From: Acidobacteriota bacterium
GTDB lineage: Bacteria > Acidobacteriota > Terriglobia > Terriglobales > Acidobacteriaceae
Length of the DNA: 63,215 nucleotides
Assembly (NCBI GenBank): GCA_003225005.1
Contig: QIAN01000120.1
Location: forward strand, 1 to 63,215
Direction of reading: 5' to 3'
The position numbers were made by a program, and so were the translations under genes. The notes under the pieces are model-generated. The model was given only the letters and a program-made list of their open reading frames with translations. It was not told where the DNA came from and ran no database searches. This document shows, in pieces, positions 48,537 to 58,319 of the stretch (position 1 is the stretch's first letter; each line of letters opens with the position of its first letter).

Positions 48537-49004
48537 ATGGCGGTTATACGTGTCTACTGCGACGGGGCTGGAAAAGAGAAGGATCATCCTGTCATAACCG
48601 TGGGCGGCTTTCTCGCGGATGAGAGCATATGTGAAGAGATCGAGCGGCACTGGGAGATTGCTACCGGAGGTCGTGTTTTTCATCTCGCAGATTTTGGCAC
48701 ACCGTACTGTGAGCTGGGTTCCGGTAAGTGGCCTGAGACAGACAAGGTGGATTTCCTCAAAAGATTAGCTGCGATCATAAATCGCGATGGTGTCCAAATT
48801 CTGAGCGCGTCGCTTGAGGTTCAGCCATACAACGAAATGCTTGCAGAAAGCCCACACGCGCATGTGAACGGACCAGCATTCTCGGGTTGTGGTCAAGCCA
48901 CTATCATGAACGCGGAATATCTTCTCATGAAGGATGGCCGCCGAAAGCAAAAGGTCGGGTTTTTCTTTGAGAAGGGAGACCGCGAACACGAAATCTCGAG
49001 TTAG
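48537..49004 (+). CDS. DUF3800-like protein, C-terminally truncated
   Basis: About 155 residues: IRVYCDGAGKEKDHPVITVGGFLADES, VFHLADFG, and FLKRLAAIINRDGVQILSASL fit the first two-thirds of DUF3800, a family with an RNase-H-like fold often found on mobile elements. The usual DES signature is changed to DGA. The frame stops at 49004 after EHEISS, while neighbouring frames to about 49200 carry possible continuation (VLADYVYNSIL), so the tail is frameshifted or lost. GGAAGG precedes ATG 48537. Confidence 0.55.
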   Translation: MAVIRVYCDGAGKEKDHPVITVGGFLADESICEEIERHWEIATGGRVFHLADFGTPYCELGSGKWPETDKVDFLKRLAAIINRDGVQILSASLEVQPYNEMLAESPHAHVNGPAFSGCGQATIMNAEYLLMKDGRRKQKVGFFFEKGDREHEISS

Positions 49005-49467
49005 TGTTGGCAAGGTCGTGAAGCTGGCAAAATACGGCACTCATGGGAGTTTGCCCGCCGATATCGAGTGTGGCGGTGACAAGGTAGGGAACCCGCGGCA
49101 GGCTTGGGTCTGTTTCCGGAGTGCTGGCCGACTACGTCTACAACTCAATACTCACGGGTAGGCCTTATTTTCTGCAGATGATCGAAGACATTGAGATCGC
49201 CGTTTCGTCCGTGAGAAAACAAACGATCGTTCTGAGTTCGCAATTACGGGCGTCGGGAACGCCTATACTTTCGCCAATGCTGTCAGCGAGACGCTCCCTG
49301 ACATGAAGTTGCTTCCGCAATCCAACGCGCAAGTTTTGAAGTGGTCACAATTGGTGAACGATAAAGTGGAACTCTGGCCCGTGCAATATCTGTTGCCAGG
49401 CGGTGCGTATGTTCATTGATTTTCACTGCCTCTTCAGTTGCTCTTGGGCCTTCGGAGGTATTTTGCA
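49005..49467. other. Region with decayed coding sequence
   Basis: No intact gene. A frameshifted tail of the DUF3800-like gene may extend to about 49220. The rest holds the leader of the next gene, ending in GGAGG before ATG 49468. Confidence 0.4.
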
Positions 49468-51141
49468 ATGATGAAAAACACTCTCATTACTCTTACTGTG
49501 GTGTTGGGCTGTGCCGTCATTTTGAGCATCGTTGCGTGCAGCGGATCCAAGCATTATTCCGACCTATGGTTTTATGTGTCGACCGATCTCGAGACCGACC
49601 AGGAACTCGCGCGGGTGGAAGGCCTCGTGCAGACTGCTTCCGAACACGGCCTGAATGGGATGCTGTTGTCCGCAGGATTCGATGCGCTGGATTTGGCATC
49701 TCCGGAATTTCTGAACCGCCTGCAACGGCTGAAGCAGACTTGCGACCGTTTGCGAGTAGAAGTCATTCCCACCGGTTTCGGAGTTGGCTACGGCGGCGGG
49801 GTGATGAGGCACGACAAGAATCTGGCTGCGGGTTTGCCGGTGCACGGTGCGCTCTTTGTGGCAGGTAAGCACGAAGTACATTTTGTGCCGGACTCACCGG
49901 CAAAGTTGCTGAACGGCGACTTCGAGCGCATCCAAGGAGATTTGCCCGCGGACTTCACCCTGCACGGTGCGCGGGCCACGGTCGATAAGCAGGTCCGTCA
50001 CTCAGGGAAAGCATCGGTACGTTTCGAAGACTTTGCCCACAGCCCTGGCGGCACCATGTATTTGGCGCAGACTCTGCAGGTTCAACCATACCGCAGCTAT
50101 CGCATCCGCTGCTGGGTGAAGACTGAAGATGTGGCGCCGCGTGAAGTTTTCTACATGTGGGCCATCGCCCGGGATGGCCGCGATCTCGCTTACCTGGAAC
50201 CCTGGATGAAGCCCACCAGCGATTGGCACGAGTTGGTGTGGGCTTTTAACAGCTGGAATTCAAATCAAATTGATTTTCGGATCGGCGTCTCGGATGGTCA
50301 GAAAGGAAAAGTCTGGGTGGACGACGTTGGAGTTGAGGAGGTTGGACTTACTAACGTCATCCGCCGTCCAGGAACGCCGGTGAAAGTCGCGAACGAGAAG
50401 ACCGGCCAGGTCTACGAGGAAGACCGCGACTTCTCTCCCATATCAGATCCCCAACTGAATTTCCGATGGGACCACGACGGACCCGTGATCAAGCTCTTGC
50501 CGGGGAGCCAGATTCACGCTGGCGACCGGCTGAGGGTGGACTATTTTCATGGCACGACCATCTATCGGGAGCAAGTTCCTATCGACATGTCAGAACCCGC
50601 GGTCTATGAAATCTGGCAACGGCAGATTCCGCTTATCGAGCGCTACATCGCGCCGAAGCAGTACTTCCTAAGCATGGACGAGGTGCGCATTGGCGGATTT
50701 TGTGAAGCCTGTAAGCGGCGCCATCTCAGCATGGCACAGATCCTGGGTGATAGCGTCACGCGGCAGCACGACATGATCCGTGCCGTGAATCCTCAGGCCC
50801 AGGTTTATGTCTGGTCTGACATGTTCGATCCCAATCACAATGCGGTCGCGAAGTACTATCTTATCGACGGCAGCTTCGAAGGCAGTTGGAACTACATCCC
50901 CAAAGACCTTAGTATTGCCTGCTGGTATTTCGAGAAACGCGATCAAAGCCTCGAATTTTTCTCCAAACGCGGCCACCATACGCTGGGTGCTGCATATTAC
51001 GACGCCGACGATCTTCAAAATCCGAAGGATTGGCTCGGCTCGCTGGACCGGACGCCCGGCGCCACCGGGATCATGTACACGACTTGGGAAAACAAATACG
51101 AGTTGCTCGCCGCCTTCGGCGACCTGGTCTCCAAGAGGTAA
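49468..51141 (+). CDS. Secreted lipoprotein, TIM-barrel glycosidase-like with CBM-like insert
   Basis: A 557-residue protein. A lipoprotein signal ends in a lipobox (LSIVAC). The first part (YVSTDLETDQELARVEGLVQTASEHGLNGMLLS, shown in pieces) resembles a family-20-like TIM-barrel start. Residues about 150-285 look like a galactose-binding/CBM beta-sandwich (NGDFERIQGDLPADF, FEDFAHSPGG, VWVDDVGVEEV). The barrel resumes with IAPKQYFLSMDEVRIGGFC, a DE pair reminiscent of GH20. GGAGG lies nine bases before ATG 49468. Probably a surface glycan-active enzyme; specificity is unknown. It converges with the TonB receptor. Confidence 0.65.
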   Translation: MMKNTLITLTVVLGCAVILSIVACSGSKHYSDLWFYVSTDLETDQELARVEGLVQTASEHGLNGMLLSAGFDALDLASPEFLNRLQRLKQTCDRLRVEVIPTGFGVGYGGGVMRHDKNLAAGLPVHGALFVAGKHEVHFVPDSPAKLLNGDFERIQGDLPADFTLHGARATVDKQVRHSGKASVRFEDFAHSPGGTMYLAQTLQVQPYRSYRIRCWVKTEDVAPREVFYMWAIARDGRDLAYLEPWMKPTSDWHELVWAFNSWNSNQIDFRIGVSDGQKGKVWVDDVGVEEVGLTNVIRRPGTPVKVANEKTGQVYEEDRDFSPISDPQLNFRWDHDGPVIKLLPGSQIHAGDRLRVDYFHGTTIYREQVPIDMSEPAVYEIWQRQIPLIERYIAPKQYFLSMDEVRIGGFCEACKRRHLSMAQILGDSVTRQHDMIRAVNPQAQVYVWSDMFDPNHNAVAKYYLIDGSFEGSWNYIPKDLSIACWYFEKRDQSLEFFSKRGHHTLGAAYYDADDLQNPKDWLGSLDRTPGATGIMYTTWENKYELLAAFGDLVSKR

Positions 51142-51228
51142 TCGACATCGCAGGAAGTGCTCGGCGTCTTCGGCGGTTCTCGCGACACGGAGCCAAATTC
51201 GCCTAGAAGGACACACTGCAAAGAAGAA

Positions 51229-51263
51229 GCAGGTGGGAGCCGGTCTTCCGGTCCCCCACCTGC
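51229..51263 (-). terminator. Intrinsic terminator of the TonB receptor gene
   Basis: GCAGGTGGG (51229-51237) pairs with CCCACCTGC (51255-51263); the inner bases GCCGG/CCGG extend the stem. On the minus strand it is followed by TTCTTCTTTGC, a T-rich tail. It sits 36 bases beyond the receptor stop. Confidence 0.75.
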
Positions 51264-51298
51264 CATAGCAGATCAGCTTGTTAACCTCGCGCTGGTGC

Positions 51299-54200
51299 CT
51301 AGAAATTCAGTCGCAACGCGAACTGGATGATGCGCGGACCATGTTGCGGACCCGTGATCGTGCCAAAGCTCCCGCCGCTCGTATTTACGCCGTTCGCATC
51401 GTATTCAGGTGTACCATCGCCCAACGAGGTATCCGGGTCGCCGAGTCCCGTGCGGTTAAATACATTAAACATGTCCGCTCGGAACTGAAGGTTGAAGCGC
51501 TCGGTGAGCCTCGTGTTCTTCACGATCCCAAAGTCCTCGCCTCTCCAGGCGGGCCCGCGCGTCTGAATGAAGGCTGGCGAATTGCCATAGCGCAGAGGGT
51601 ACGCGTTAATCGGCGATGCCGGCGGGTCCGCGAAGGCCGCTGGGTTCAAGTAAGGAGTGAAGTTGACGACGTCCAAATGGCCCACACTAGGCACTTTTTG
51701 CGGAACTCCGGGAATTATGTCCCCCCGAATTCCGTACTGGCTCTGGTAGCCCGAGCTACCTGAGTAAGTCGAATAGATAGTCAGCGGGTTGCCGGACATG
51801 TAGTTCTGAATGGCGGTAATCTGCCAACCACCCACGACGCGATCCAGGGCTCCGCCGCTGTTGAGCCACCGCCTCCCGCGTCCAAAGGGTAGGTCATAAA
51901 ACCATGACAGCTTGAATACGTGGGTGTGATCGTAGCTGGCGATGCCCTTTTCGGCTCTCCGGTTCCAGATGTCTTGAACATTCTGGCCGCCGCTCGCAAA
52001 CAGCGCGGCATCCGAATCCGTGAGCATCTTGGAGTACGTGTATGCGGCGATGAACGTCAGGCCGTTCTTGGCGCTCTTCCGGGCCATCATTTGGAGAGAG
52101 TGATAGGTGGAACTACCGAAGTTCGGGTAATTGTTCTGAATGGAGTAGTACTGCGGATAGGGCTGAATGGCCGCGCTGACCTGTCCGCTGTAGTTAGTGT
52201 CCTCGAACGAAGGATACGGCAGACCGGTGATTCCATAACTGGCCAGTATCGGGCCGTTGACCGGGTCTGCCAAATCCGTCGCCAGATCATCGGCGAGAAT
52301 ATCGCCCAGGCCCATATACTGCGTCTGCGCCTGATTCACCAGAGTCCCAAAATAACCATTCAGGAGCCGCGTGCCCTTCGAACCCAGATAATCGGTCTGG
52401 ATCATAATGTCATGCGGCAACATGTACTGGAACCCAACACTCCAGTTCTGAGTATAGGGCTCGGCAGTACCGTTCCTCGGCAGAAAGTCAACGGTGTCCC
52501 CGTTGGCCAGGGCAGGGTCCCGATTGGGAAGCGTGCCGTTATACGCAGGGATTCCAATCGACGCCGCTTGCCCGTTAAACACATTCTGTACCGGGATTCC
52601 GGAAGCCACGGGTGACCAGTAAAGAGCGGGGTCTTGCGAAAATCCAGTCGTTTTCAATGCGTTGGATCCGTGCACAACGACTGAGTCTGTGAATCCCCAA
52701 TAGTTCATGGTGCCAAAGTTGTCTTCAATAGGAGGTGCGAAGGAGATCCCATACCCGCCGCGGAACACCAATTTGTTCGTAATTGCGTAGGCCATCCCGA
52801 TCCGCGGGGCGAACTGCTTGAAGTTCCAATCCATGAAAGAGTGGCGGTGGTTGCAGGTGGAGCAGTTACCCAGGAATTCCAGCGCTCCCGGAATGTTATC
52901 GGCGCCGGGATTCGGCAGCCCGCCGTTGAACCCGGATTCGCGATCATCATGCTCGTATTGCGGAACGGGGATCTCCCACCGCAGCCCCAAGTTCAGGGTT
53001 AGCTTGGGCGTTGCCTTGAAGTCGTCCTGAACGAAGAAGGAATACGACCCGGCGCGGAAGTGCGGCGTCGTCAAGTAGATGCTGCGGCTGGCGGTACTCG
53101 CGCCCCCAAGAACAAAGCTGGCATACGGATTACCGGTGGAGGTGGTGAAACCGGGCAGACCCGTCTGGACGTCCGAAAACGAATAGCTGCCCGAAAGGGA
53201 ACCCGGTTCATACGTGTTGTAGCGATAGTGACGGAATTCACCCCCGAATTTCAGGTTGTGTTTGCCGCGCAGGTAGCTGAAGTAATCCTGCACAATGAAA
53301 CTGTCGGCGGGGTCAATGTTCGGGCAGGATTGTCCAAGCGTTCTTGGCAGGCTCTTGATATACGAACTGCTTAGACTGATCCGCGGAAAACAAGTGCTCG
53401 GAGCTCCCACAAGTTCTGTTGGGAAGTACTTGGCGTTGTCCGAAAGCCCGTTCTTGTTTTGGAACCGGTTGAAACCGAACTGGAAGTTATTCAGGCTCCG
53501 GTCGGTGATGTTCCAGGCGTGCGCGATGCGAACCTGCGGACCGCCCACGTCCTGCTTCTTGATCGGGTTCATCGGCCACCCTGGGAATGGCGGGAACGAG
53601 GTGGTGTTCCTGTTATACCTGCTTCTCCAAGCATACGTGTACGATCCCCAGAGCTTTTGCTTGCTGTTCAGCACGTGATCGATCTTGACCGTGTGGGCAT
53701 CGCGACTCAGGTACGGACAGCAGCCGTTAAATCTGGGAGTGTTCTTGGTGGCTCCCGAATATAACGGATCGGGAAACAACGGCAGGAGTTGCGCCGACGC
53801 CGTGCTGATCATCCCAGCGGGAATGACGTTTGCTTGCCCAGGGATAGGAAGTCCAGTGGTTGGATCGAATCCAAAGCCGTCTCGCACTGGCTCGCCTCCG
53901 ACATCGCGCGTCGTTGTCGGATCAAAGATTTCACCTTGGTAAACTGGCCGGCCCAGCGCATCAGTACCGACCTGCGATCCCAACATCTCACTGAAATTCC
54001 CGGTTCTCATCGCCGCAGTAGGTATGGTTACCTGTCCGTTGAATGAAAAATCCCGGTAACGATCGCCCTCATAGTTGAAGAAGAAGAACGTGCGCTGCTT
54101 GAGGAGCGGCCCGCCAATGTTAAAGCCAAAGTTGTTCTCCTTCACATTGTCTTTTGGCGTGCCCGGGAACGCTCCCGGGAACACACCAGCCGCGTTGGCC

Positions 54201-55003
54201 ACAGGATTCTTGAGGTATTCAAATAACAAACCGTGAAACTGGTTGGTTCCGGATTTGTAGGTAAAGTTGGCAACTCCGCCGCCGGTGTTCCCGTATTCGG
54301 CGGAGTAGTTCGAGCTTTGTACCTTGAACTCTGCAATCGAATCCGTGCCCGGCTGGAACTCGGTCAGGCCGCCACCACTCAGGTCAAAGCGGCCGATGGT
54401 AACGCCGTCAATCAGAATCTCGTGGCTGAACAACTGCCCGCCGTTGATGGAACCCGACCATGGACCGTTGGTGGGGTCGCCACCACTGGCGACGGTTCCC
54501 GGAAGGCTGCTGAAAATGATAGATTGAAGGTCGCGGCCGCCATCACTTACTTGGATGGGAAAGGTTTCGAATTCCTGCGGGGTCACGGAGGAACTTACCT
54601 CGGCCGTTGCAGTCTGCAGCAGTGGAGCCTCCGCCGTGACGACCACGGTTTCCTTGATACTCCCCGGTTGCAGCTTGAGATCCACCGTGACCACCTGCGC
54701 GACCGGCACCACGATCTGATCGGTGATGGCAGTCTTAAAGCCGGCCCTCTCGGCTTGCACCTTGTAGCTGCCCGGAGGCACTGGCACGCGGTAGTAACCA
54801 GCGCTGCTGGTCTTAGCTGTCCATTTCACGCCGGTATCAAAATTGGTGATAGTAATTGCGGCCTCGGGTACAACCGCGCCGCTTGCGTCTTGTAATGTGC
54901 CTGTAATGGCTCCCAGATTTCCCTGCGCAGAAGCTGTTGTTAAAAAAAATAGCAGAGATGTCAGAGAGGCGACGAGAACGAGTAGTAAAGTGCGTATTTT
55001 CAC
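51299..55003 (-). CDS. TonB-dependent receptor with carboxypeptidase-regulatory-like domain (Oar-like)
   Basis: About 1,234 residues. GTG 55003 follows GGAGG at five bases and begins a signal peptide (IRTLLLVLVASLTSLLFFLTTASAQ). A CarboxypepD_reg-like domain follows (GAITGTLQDASGAVVPEAAITITNFDTG, KVQAERAGFKTA), then the plug with ILIDGVTIGRFDLSG, then a long 22-strand-type barrel. The last residue is phenylalanine (ALRLNF), as in outer-membrane proteins. Oar-like receptors of Acidobacteriota import large substrates or secrete cargo. No TonB box was confirmed and no SusD partner is adjacent. An AT-rich divergent region separates it from the CRTAC1 gene. Confidence 0.94.
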   Translation of the reverse strand: MKIRTLLLVLVASLTSLLFFLTTASAQGNLGAITGTLQDASGAVVPEAAITITNFDTGVKWTAKTSSAGYYRVPVPPGSYKVQAERAGFKTAITDQIVVPVAQVVTVDLKLQPGSIKETVVVTAEAPLLQTATAEVSSSVTPQEFETFPIQVSDGGRDLQSIIFSSLPGTVASGGDPTNGPWSGSINGGQLFSHEILIDGVTIGRFDLSGGGLTEFQPGTDSIAEFKVQSSNYSAEYGNTGGGVANFTYKSGTNQFHGLLFEYLKNPVANAAGVFPGAFPGTPKDNVKENNFGFNIGGPLLKQRTFFFFNYEGDRYRDFSFNGQVTIPTAAMRTGNFSEMLGSQVGTDALGRPVYQGEIFDPTTTRDVGGEPVRDGFGFDPTTGLPIPGQANVIPAGMISTASAQLLPLFPDPLYSGATKNTPRFNGCCPYLSRDAHTVKIDHVLNSKQKLWGSYTYAWRSRYNRNTTSFPPFPGWPMNPIKKQDVGGPQVRIAHAWNITDRSLNNFQFGFNRFQNKNGLSDNAKYFPTELVGAPSTCFPRISLSSSYIKSLPRTLGQSCPNIDPADSFIVQDYFSYLRGKHNLKFGGEFRHYRYNTYEPGSLSGSYSFSDVQTGLPGFTTSTGNPYASFVLGGASTASRSIYLTTPHFRAGSYSFFVQDDFKATPKLTLNLGLRWEIPVPQYEHDDRESGFNGGLPNPGADNIPGALEFLGNCSTCNHRHSFMDWNFKQFAPRIGMAYAITNKLVFRGGYGISFAPPIEDNFGTMNYWGFTDSVVVHGSNALKTTGFSQDPALYWSPVASGIPVQNVFNGQAASIGIPAYNGTLPNRDPALANGDTVDFLPRNGTAEPYTQNWSVGFQYMLPHDIMIQTDYLGSKGTRLLNGYFGTLVNQAQTQYMGLGDILADDLATDLADPVNGPILASYGITGLPYPSFEDTNYSGQVSAAIQPYPQYYSIQNNYPNFGSSTYHSLQMMARKSAKNGLTFIAAYTYSKMLTDSDAALFASGGQNVQDIWNRRAEKGIASYDHTHVFKLSWFYDLPFGRGRRWLNSGGALDRVVGGWQITAIQNYMSGNPLTIYSTYSGSSGYQSQYGIRGDIIPGVPQKVPSVGHLDVVNFTPYLNPAAFADPPASPINAYPLRYGNSPAFIQTRGPAWRGEDFGIVKNTRLTERFNLQFRADMFNVFNRTGLGDPDTSLGDGTPEYDANGVNTSGGSFGTITGPQHGPRIIQFALRLNF

Positions 55004-55163
55004 TGTATCCTCCCGCAATGCACTCACTCTGGGCTCTTACCAAGCGATTCACTATTAACACCAAATAACGAATATCTGCAAGAAAAAAATATAAATCGAA
55101 ACATTTTGAAACTACCCGTAGCGATAGGCTTACAGGCGGGTCGTCGCGCTCTCGAGTTCGTGT

Positions 55164-56969
55164 ATGAGAAACTTTGAACGCCGCGCGCTCAGTTGTGTGA
55201 GTACTTATCGTGCAGGCCGGCAGACGTGCTTTGGCGCAACGATGCTATTTGTGCGTTCTTTTTGGCGAATGGTTGCAAGGGTAGGCGTGGACGCCTCCCT
55301 TTTGGGCGTCTGTGTCGCTGGTTTGGGAGTCTTGCGTCTTGCCCCCTCAACCCTGCCTTCCTCCGGTCCAATCCGTTTTGAGGAAGTTGCTCAACGCGAA
55401 GGGCTGCACTACGTTTCCGCGAACTCCAACACAGAAAACAAAAATCAACCGCAGACCATGCTGGCTGGAGTCGCGCTCCTGGATTACGACAGTGATGGCT
55501 ATCTGGACATCTATCTGGTAGGCGGAGCCGCCCTTCCATCTTTGGTGAAGGATTCCCCCTTGTACTGGAACCGTCTGTTTCACAACAACCGCGATGGAAC
55601 ATTTACGGACGTTACGGAGAAAGCCGGTGTGGCAGGATCAGGCTACGCCACCGGCGTGGCCGTGGGCGACTACGATAACGACGGCTGGCCCGACATCTTC
55701 GTCGCCAGCGTCACGGGCAATCAACTCTTTCACAATAACGGCGACGGTACCTTCACCGATGCCGCCGACAAGGCGGGTGTCAGCGGCGCTATGTTTAAGG
55801 GCAAGAAGATGTGGTCGGTCGGCGCCGGCTGGTTCGATTACAACAACGACGGCCTGCTGGACCTGTTCGTGGTGAACTACTGCGGCTGGGAGGTCAACAA
55901 GGACCCCAACTGCTTTTTGAAGCAAGGGGTGCACAGTTACTGCGATCCCAAGTATTATCCCTCGCTTCACAACACGCTGTATCGCAACAACGGAGACGGC
56001 ACGTTTACCGACGTTTCTGTGGAAACGGGCATCGCACAACACTTTGGCAAGGGAATGAGCGTGAGTTTTGCGGATTACGACGGCGATGGTTATCTGGACG
56101 CTTTTGTCGCCAACGATACCACGCCGAACTTTCTCTTTCACAACCTGAAAGGTAAGGCATTTGAAGAAGTGGGGGTGACTGCTGGCGTGAGCTACGCGGC
56201 CGACGGAGAGACGCTCTCGGGTATGGGCTCTGATTTTCGGGACGTCAACAATGACGGTCTCCCCGATATTTGGCACACCGCGGTCGAACGAGAAGAGTTT
56301 CCTTTTTTTACCAATACGGGTACGGGCGATTTTGTAGACATGACTGTGGCCAGCGGTCTCGGCAGCACCAGCGACATGTCTGGTTGGAGCAATGGCATGT
56401 TCGATTTCGACAACGACGGCTGGAAGGATCTTTTTGTGGCCCGCTCCAACGTTTTGGACAATATCAGCGTCTTGAAACCCATGCGGCATTATCAGGAGCC
56501 CAATTCGGTCTTTCGAAATCTCGGGAATGGCAAATTTGCGGATGTCAGCAGCCTCGCCGGACCCGATTCTCAACTGGAGGCGGCGCATCGCGGCGCGGCA
56601 TTTGGCGATCTGGACAATGACGGACGCATCGATGTCGTGCTTTCCGTGCTAAACGGACCAGCAAAGATTCTTCACAATGTCTCGGACAACGCGAACCACT
56701 GGATTCTCCTTAGGCTCGTCGGTACCAAAAGCAATCGCATGGGCATTGGCGCGCAAATACGCCTGGTTGCGCAAAACGGCTCCGTGCAGTGGAACGAGGC
56801 GACCACTGCCGTGGGATATGCTTCCTCGAGCGATCCTCGTGTCCACTTCGGACTGGGACAGAATAAGAGGATCAGTTCTATCGAAATCCGCTGGCCGAGC
56901 GGAATCACACAGACTCTTCGCGACGTAATCGCGGACCAGGTGCTTACCGTGAAGGAACCGCAGAAGTAA
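55164..56969 (+). CDS. CRTAC1-like FG-GAP/ASPIC-UnbV exported protein
   Basis: About 601 residues. After a hydrophobic N-terminus (GVCVAGLGVLRLAPS) come at least six FG-GAP/VCBS repeats, each with calcium-binding DxDxDG-type loops (LLDYDSDGYLDIYLVGG, VGDYDNDGWPDIFVA, WFDYNNDGLLDLFVV, FADYDGDGYLDAFVA, FDFDNDGWKDLFVA, FGDLDNDGRIDVV). The C-terminal ASPIC/UnbV part includes SNRMGIGAQIRLV and HFGLGQNKRISSIEIRWPSG. It probably forms a beta-propeller for surface glycan or matrix binding. Start ATG 55164 or ATG 55242; the latter fits the signal better. Divergent from the TonB receptor. Confidence 0.9.
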   Translation: MRNFERRALSCVSTYRAGRQTCFGATMLFVRSFWRMVARVGVDASLLGVCVAGLGVLRLAPSTLPSSGPIRFEEVAQREGLHYVSANSNTENKNQPQTMLAGVALLDYDSDGYLDIYLVGGAALPSLVKDSPLYWNRLFHNNRDGTFTDVTEKAGVAGSGYATGVAVGDYDNDGWPDIFVASVTGNQLFHNNGDGTFTDAADKAGVSGAMFKGKKMWSVGAGWFDYNNDGLLDLFVVNYCGWEVNKDPNCFLKQGVHSYCDPKYYPSLHNTLYRNNGDGTFTDVSVETGIAQHFGKGMSVSFADYDGDGYLDAFVANDTTPNFLFHNLKGKAFEEVGVTAGVSYAADGETLSGMGSDFRDVNNDGLPDIWHTAVEREEFPFFTNTGTGDFVDMTVASGLGSTSDMSGWSNGMFDFDNDGWKDLFVARSNVLDNISVLKPMRHYQEPNSVFRNLGNGKFADVSSLAGPDSQLEAAHRGAAFGDLDNDGRIDVVLSVLNGPAKILHNVSDNANHWILLRLVGTKSNRMGIGAQIRLVAQNGSVQWNEATTAVGYASSSDPRVHFGLGQNKRISSIEIRWPSGITQTLRDVIADQVLTVKEPQK

Positions 56970-57008
56970 GCTGCTTGCCCCCAAAAATGAGCGAGCGCAG
57001 CGGCGGTT

Positions 57009-58145
57009 TCAGTGCCTGACTTCTGAATAGCTCTCCGATTCCTTGTTCAACTGCGCGAAAGCCGCCCGGGCGCGAGCGGCATCTTCTTTCCTCCCGGCTC
57101 GCGCATACGCGGAACCCAGCGCAAAACAAATCTTGGCATCCTTCGGAAGAGCCCTCCGGGCGGTTTCGAGTTCATGGATGGCGTTCTGGTAGTTGTCGGT
57201 GTCCAGATAAAGCAACCCCAGCAGGTAGTGCGCCGAGGGCACAAGCGGATTCATTTTGACCGCCTCTTCTGCGTAAGGCAATCCCGCAACGGAATCCAGT
57301 TTGTACTCGGCAGCGGCGATTTCGAGCCGGGAGTTGATGTCGTTCGGTTGATTCTTCAGTTCCTGATGGAACTTGGCCACCGCTGCGGACACATCATCCA
57401 TATCCGCCCAGAATCTGCCGACAGCATAATGAATGTACGGGTACTTCGGGTATTCCTGCTCCAACGCGCGGTATTCCTCGCGCGCATCGTCTAATTGCTT
57501 TTGGGCCGCAAGACAAGCCGCGTGGCCCACACGTTGCACAATTCCTGGCCCCGTCGTTCCCGCTGGCGTCGAGTCCTTGGGAGAAATGCGCAGATACGCG
57601 AGCCCGATGTTTTCGAGAACTTCTGCGCCTTGCATTCCCGTCCCGCAAAGCGAACTAAGGCTAACCTGCGCGGCCTTGAAGCTGCCGGCGCGCAAAAGCA
57701 AGAGCCCCTCATGGTAGGCCGCTGCGAATCGCAAATTCGGATCGGACACGCCGAGTCGCTTGCCGCGTTCCAGGTGTTGCAGCGCCTTCTCGTCCTGCCT
57801 CAATTCAAATTCACAAAGACCCAGCTGCACCGCTCCGTTCCCGTCGTTTGGAGAGACCTGAAGAAAGTGGCCAAAGACTTCCTTGGCCGCCCTGTAGTTG
57901 CGGCGTTCGTATTCGATTCTACCGAGCGAACTCCACCCCTCTGCCCAGTCGGGCCGCAGTGCGAGGGCGTTGTTGTACAGCGAAACCGCTTCGTCCAGAT
58001 GGCCGGCACTGCGAGCTTCGGCCGCTCGTTTCGCGAGCGTATCGAAGCCGGTCTGCATCGTAGCGGTTTGCCCGTGCGCGCGAGAGAAGATCAGCAGCGA
58101 CGCACTCAGCAGGCCGAGAACCATCCGCGGAATTGTTTGACGCAT
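57009..58145 (-). CDS. Secreted TPR-repeat protein
   Basis: About 378 residues with a signal peptide (IPRMVLGLLSASLLIFSRAHGQ) and at least seven TPR-like repeats: AEARSAGHLDEAVSLYNNALALRPDWAEGW, IEYERRNYRAAKEVFGHFL, LRQDEKALQHLERG, YPYIHYAVGRFW, HYLLGLLYLDTDNYQNAIHELETA, and FALGSAYARAGRKEDAARAR. TPR arrays bind partner proteins; in the periplasm they often serve outer-membrane or glycan machinery. It converges with CRTAC1, and these genes with the TonB receptor recur together in Acidobacteriota (general knowledge). Start ATG 58145 or ATG 58169. Confidence 0.85.
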   Translation of the reverse strand: MRQTIPRMVLGLLSASLLIFSRAHGQTATMQTGFDTLAKRAAEARSAGHLDEAVSLYNNALALRPDWAEGWSSLGRIEYERRNYRAAKEVFGHFLQVSPNDGNGAVQLGLCEFELRQDEKALQHLERGKRLGVSDPNLRFAAAYHEGLLLLRAGSFKAAQVSLSSLCGTGMQGAEVLENIGLAYLRISPKDSTPAGTTGPGIVQRVGHAACLAAQKQLDDAREEYRALEQEYPKYPYIHYAVGRFWADMDDVSAAVAKFHQELKNQPNDINSRLEIAAAEYKLDSVAGLPYAEEAVKMNPLVPSAHYLLGLLYLDTDNYQNAIHELETARRALPKDAKICFALGSAYARAGRKEDAARARAAFAQLNKESESYSEVRH

Positions 58146-58319
58146 CACGAAAGTGTTGCCGCGGTTCATGCCGATGACGTATCAGGGCACTCCCGCCGCC
58201 ACCGGGCTAGAGCATACCAAACGCGCGGCAAACCGGTTGCCTCGACTGCGAAAAGTTGTACTGACCGTTTTGTCATGGCAAACCCTTGATCCAATGTTCT
58301 GCATTTGTCCGATAGATCT

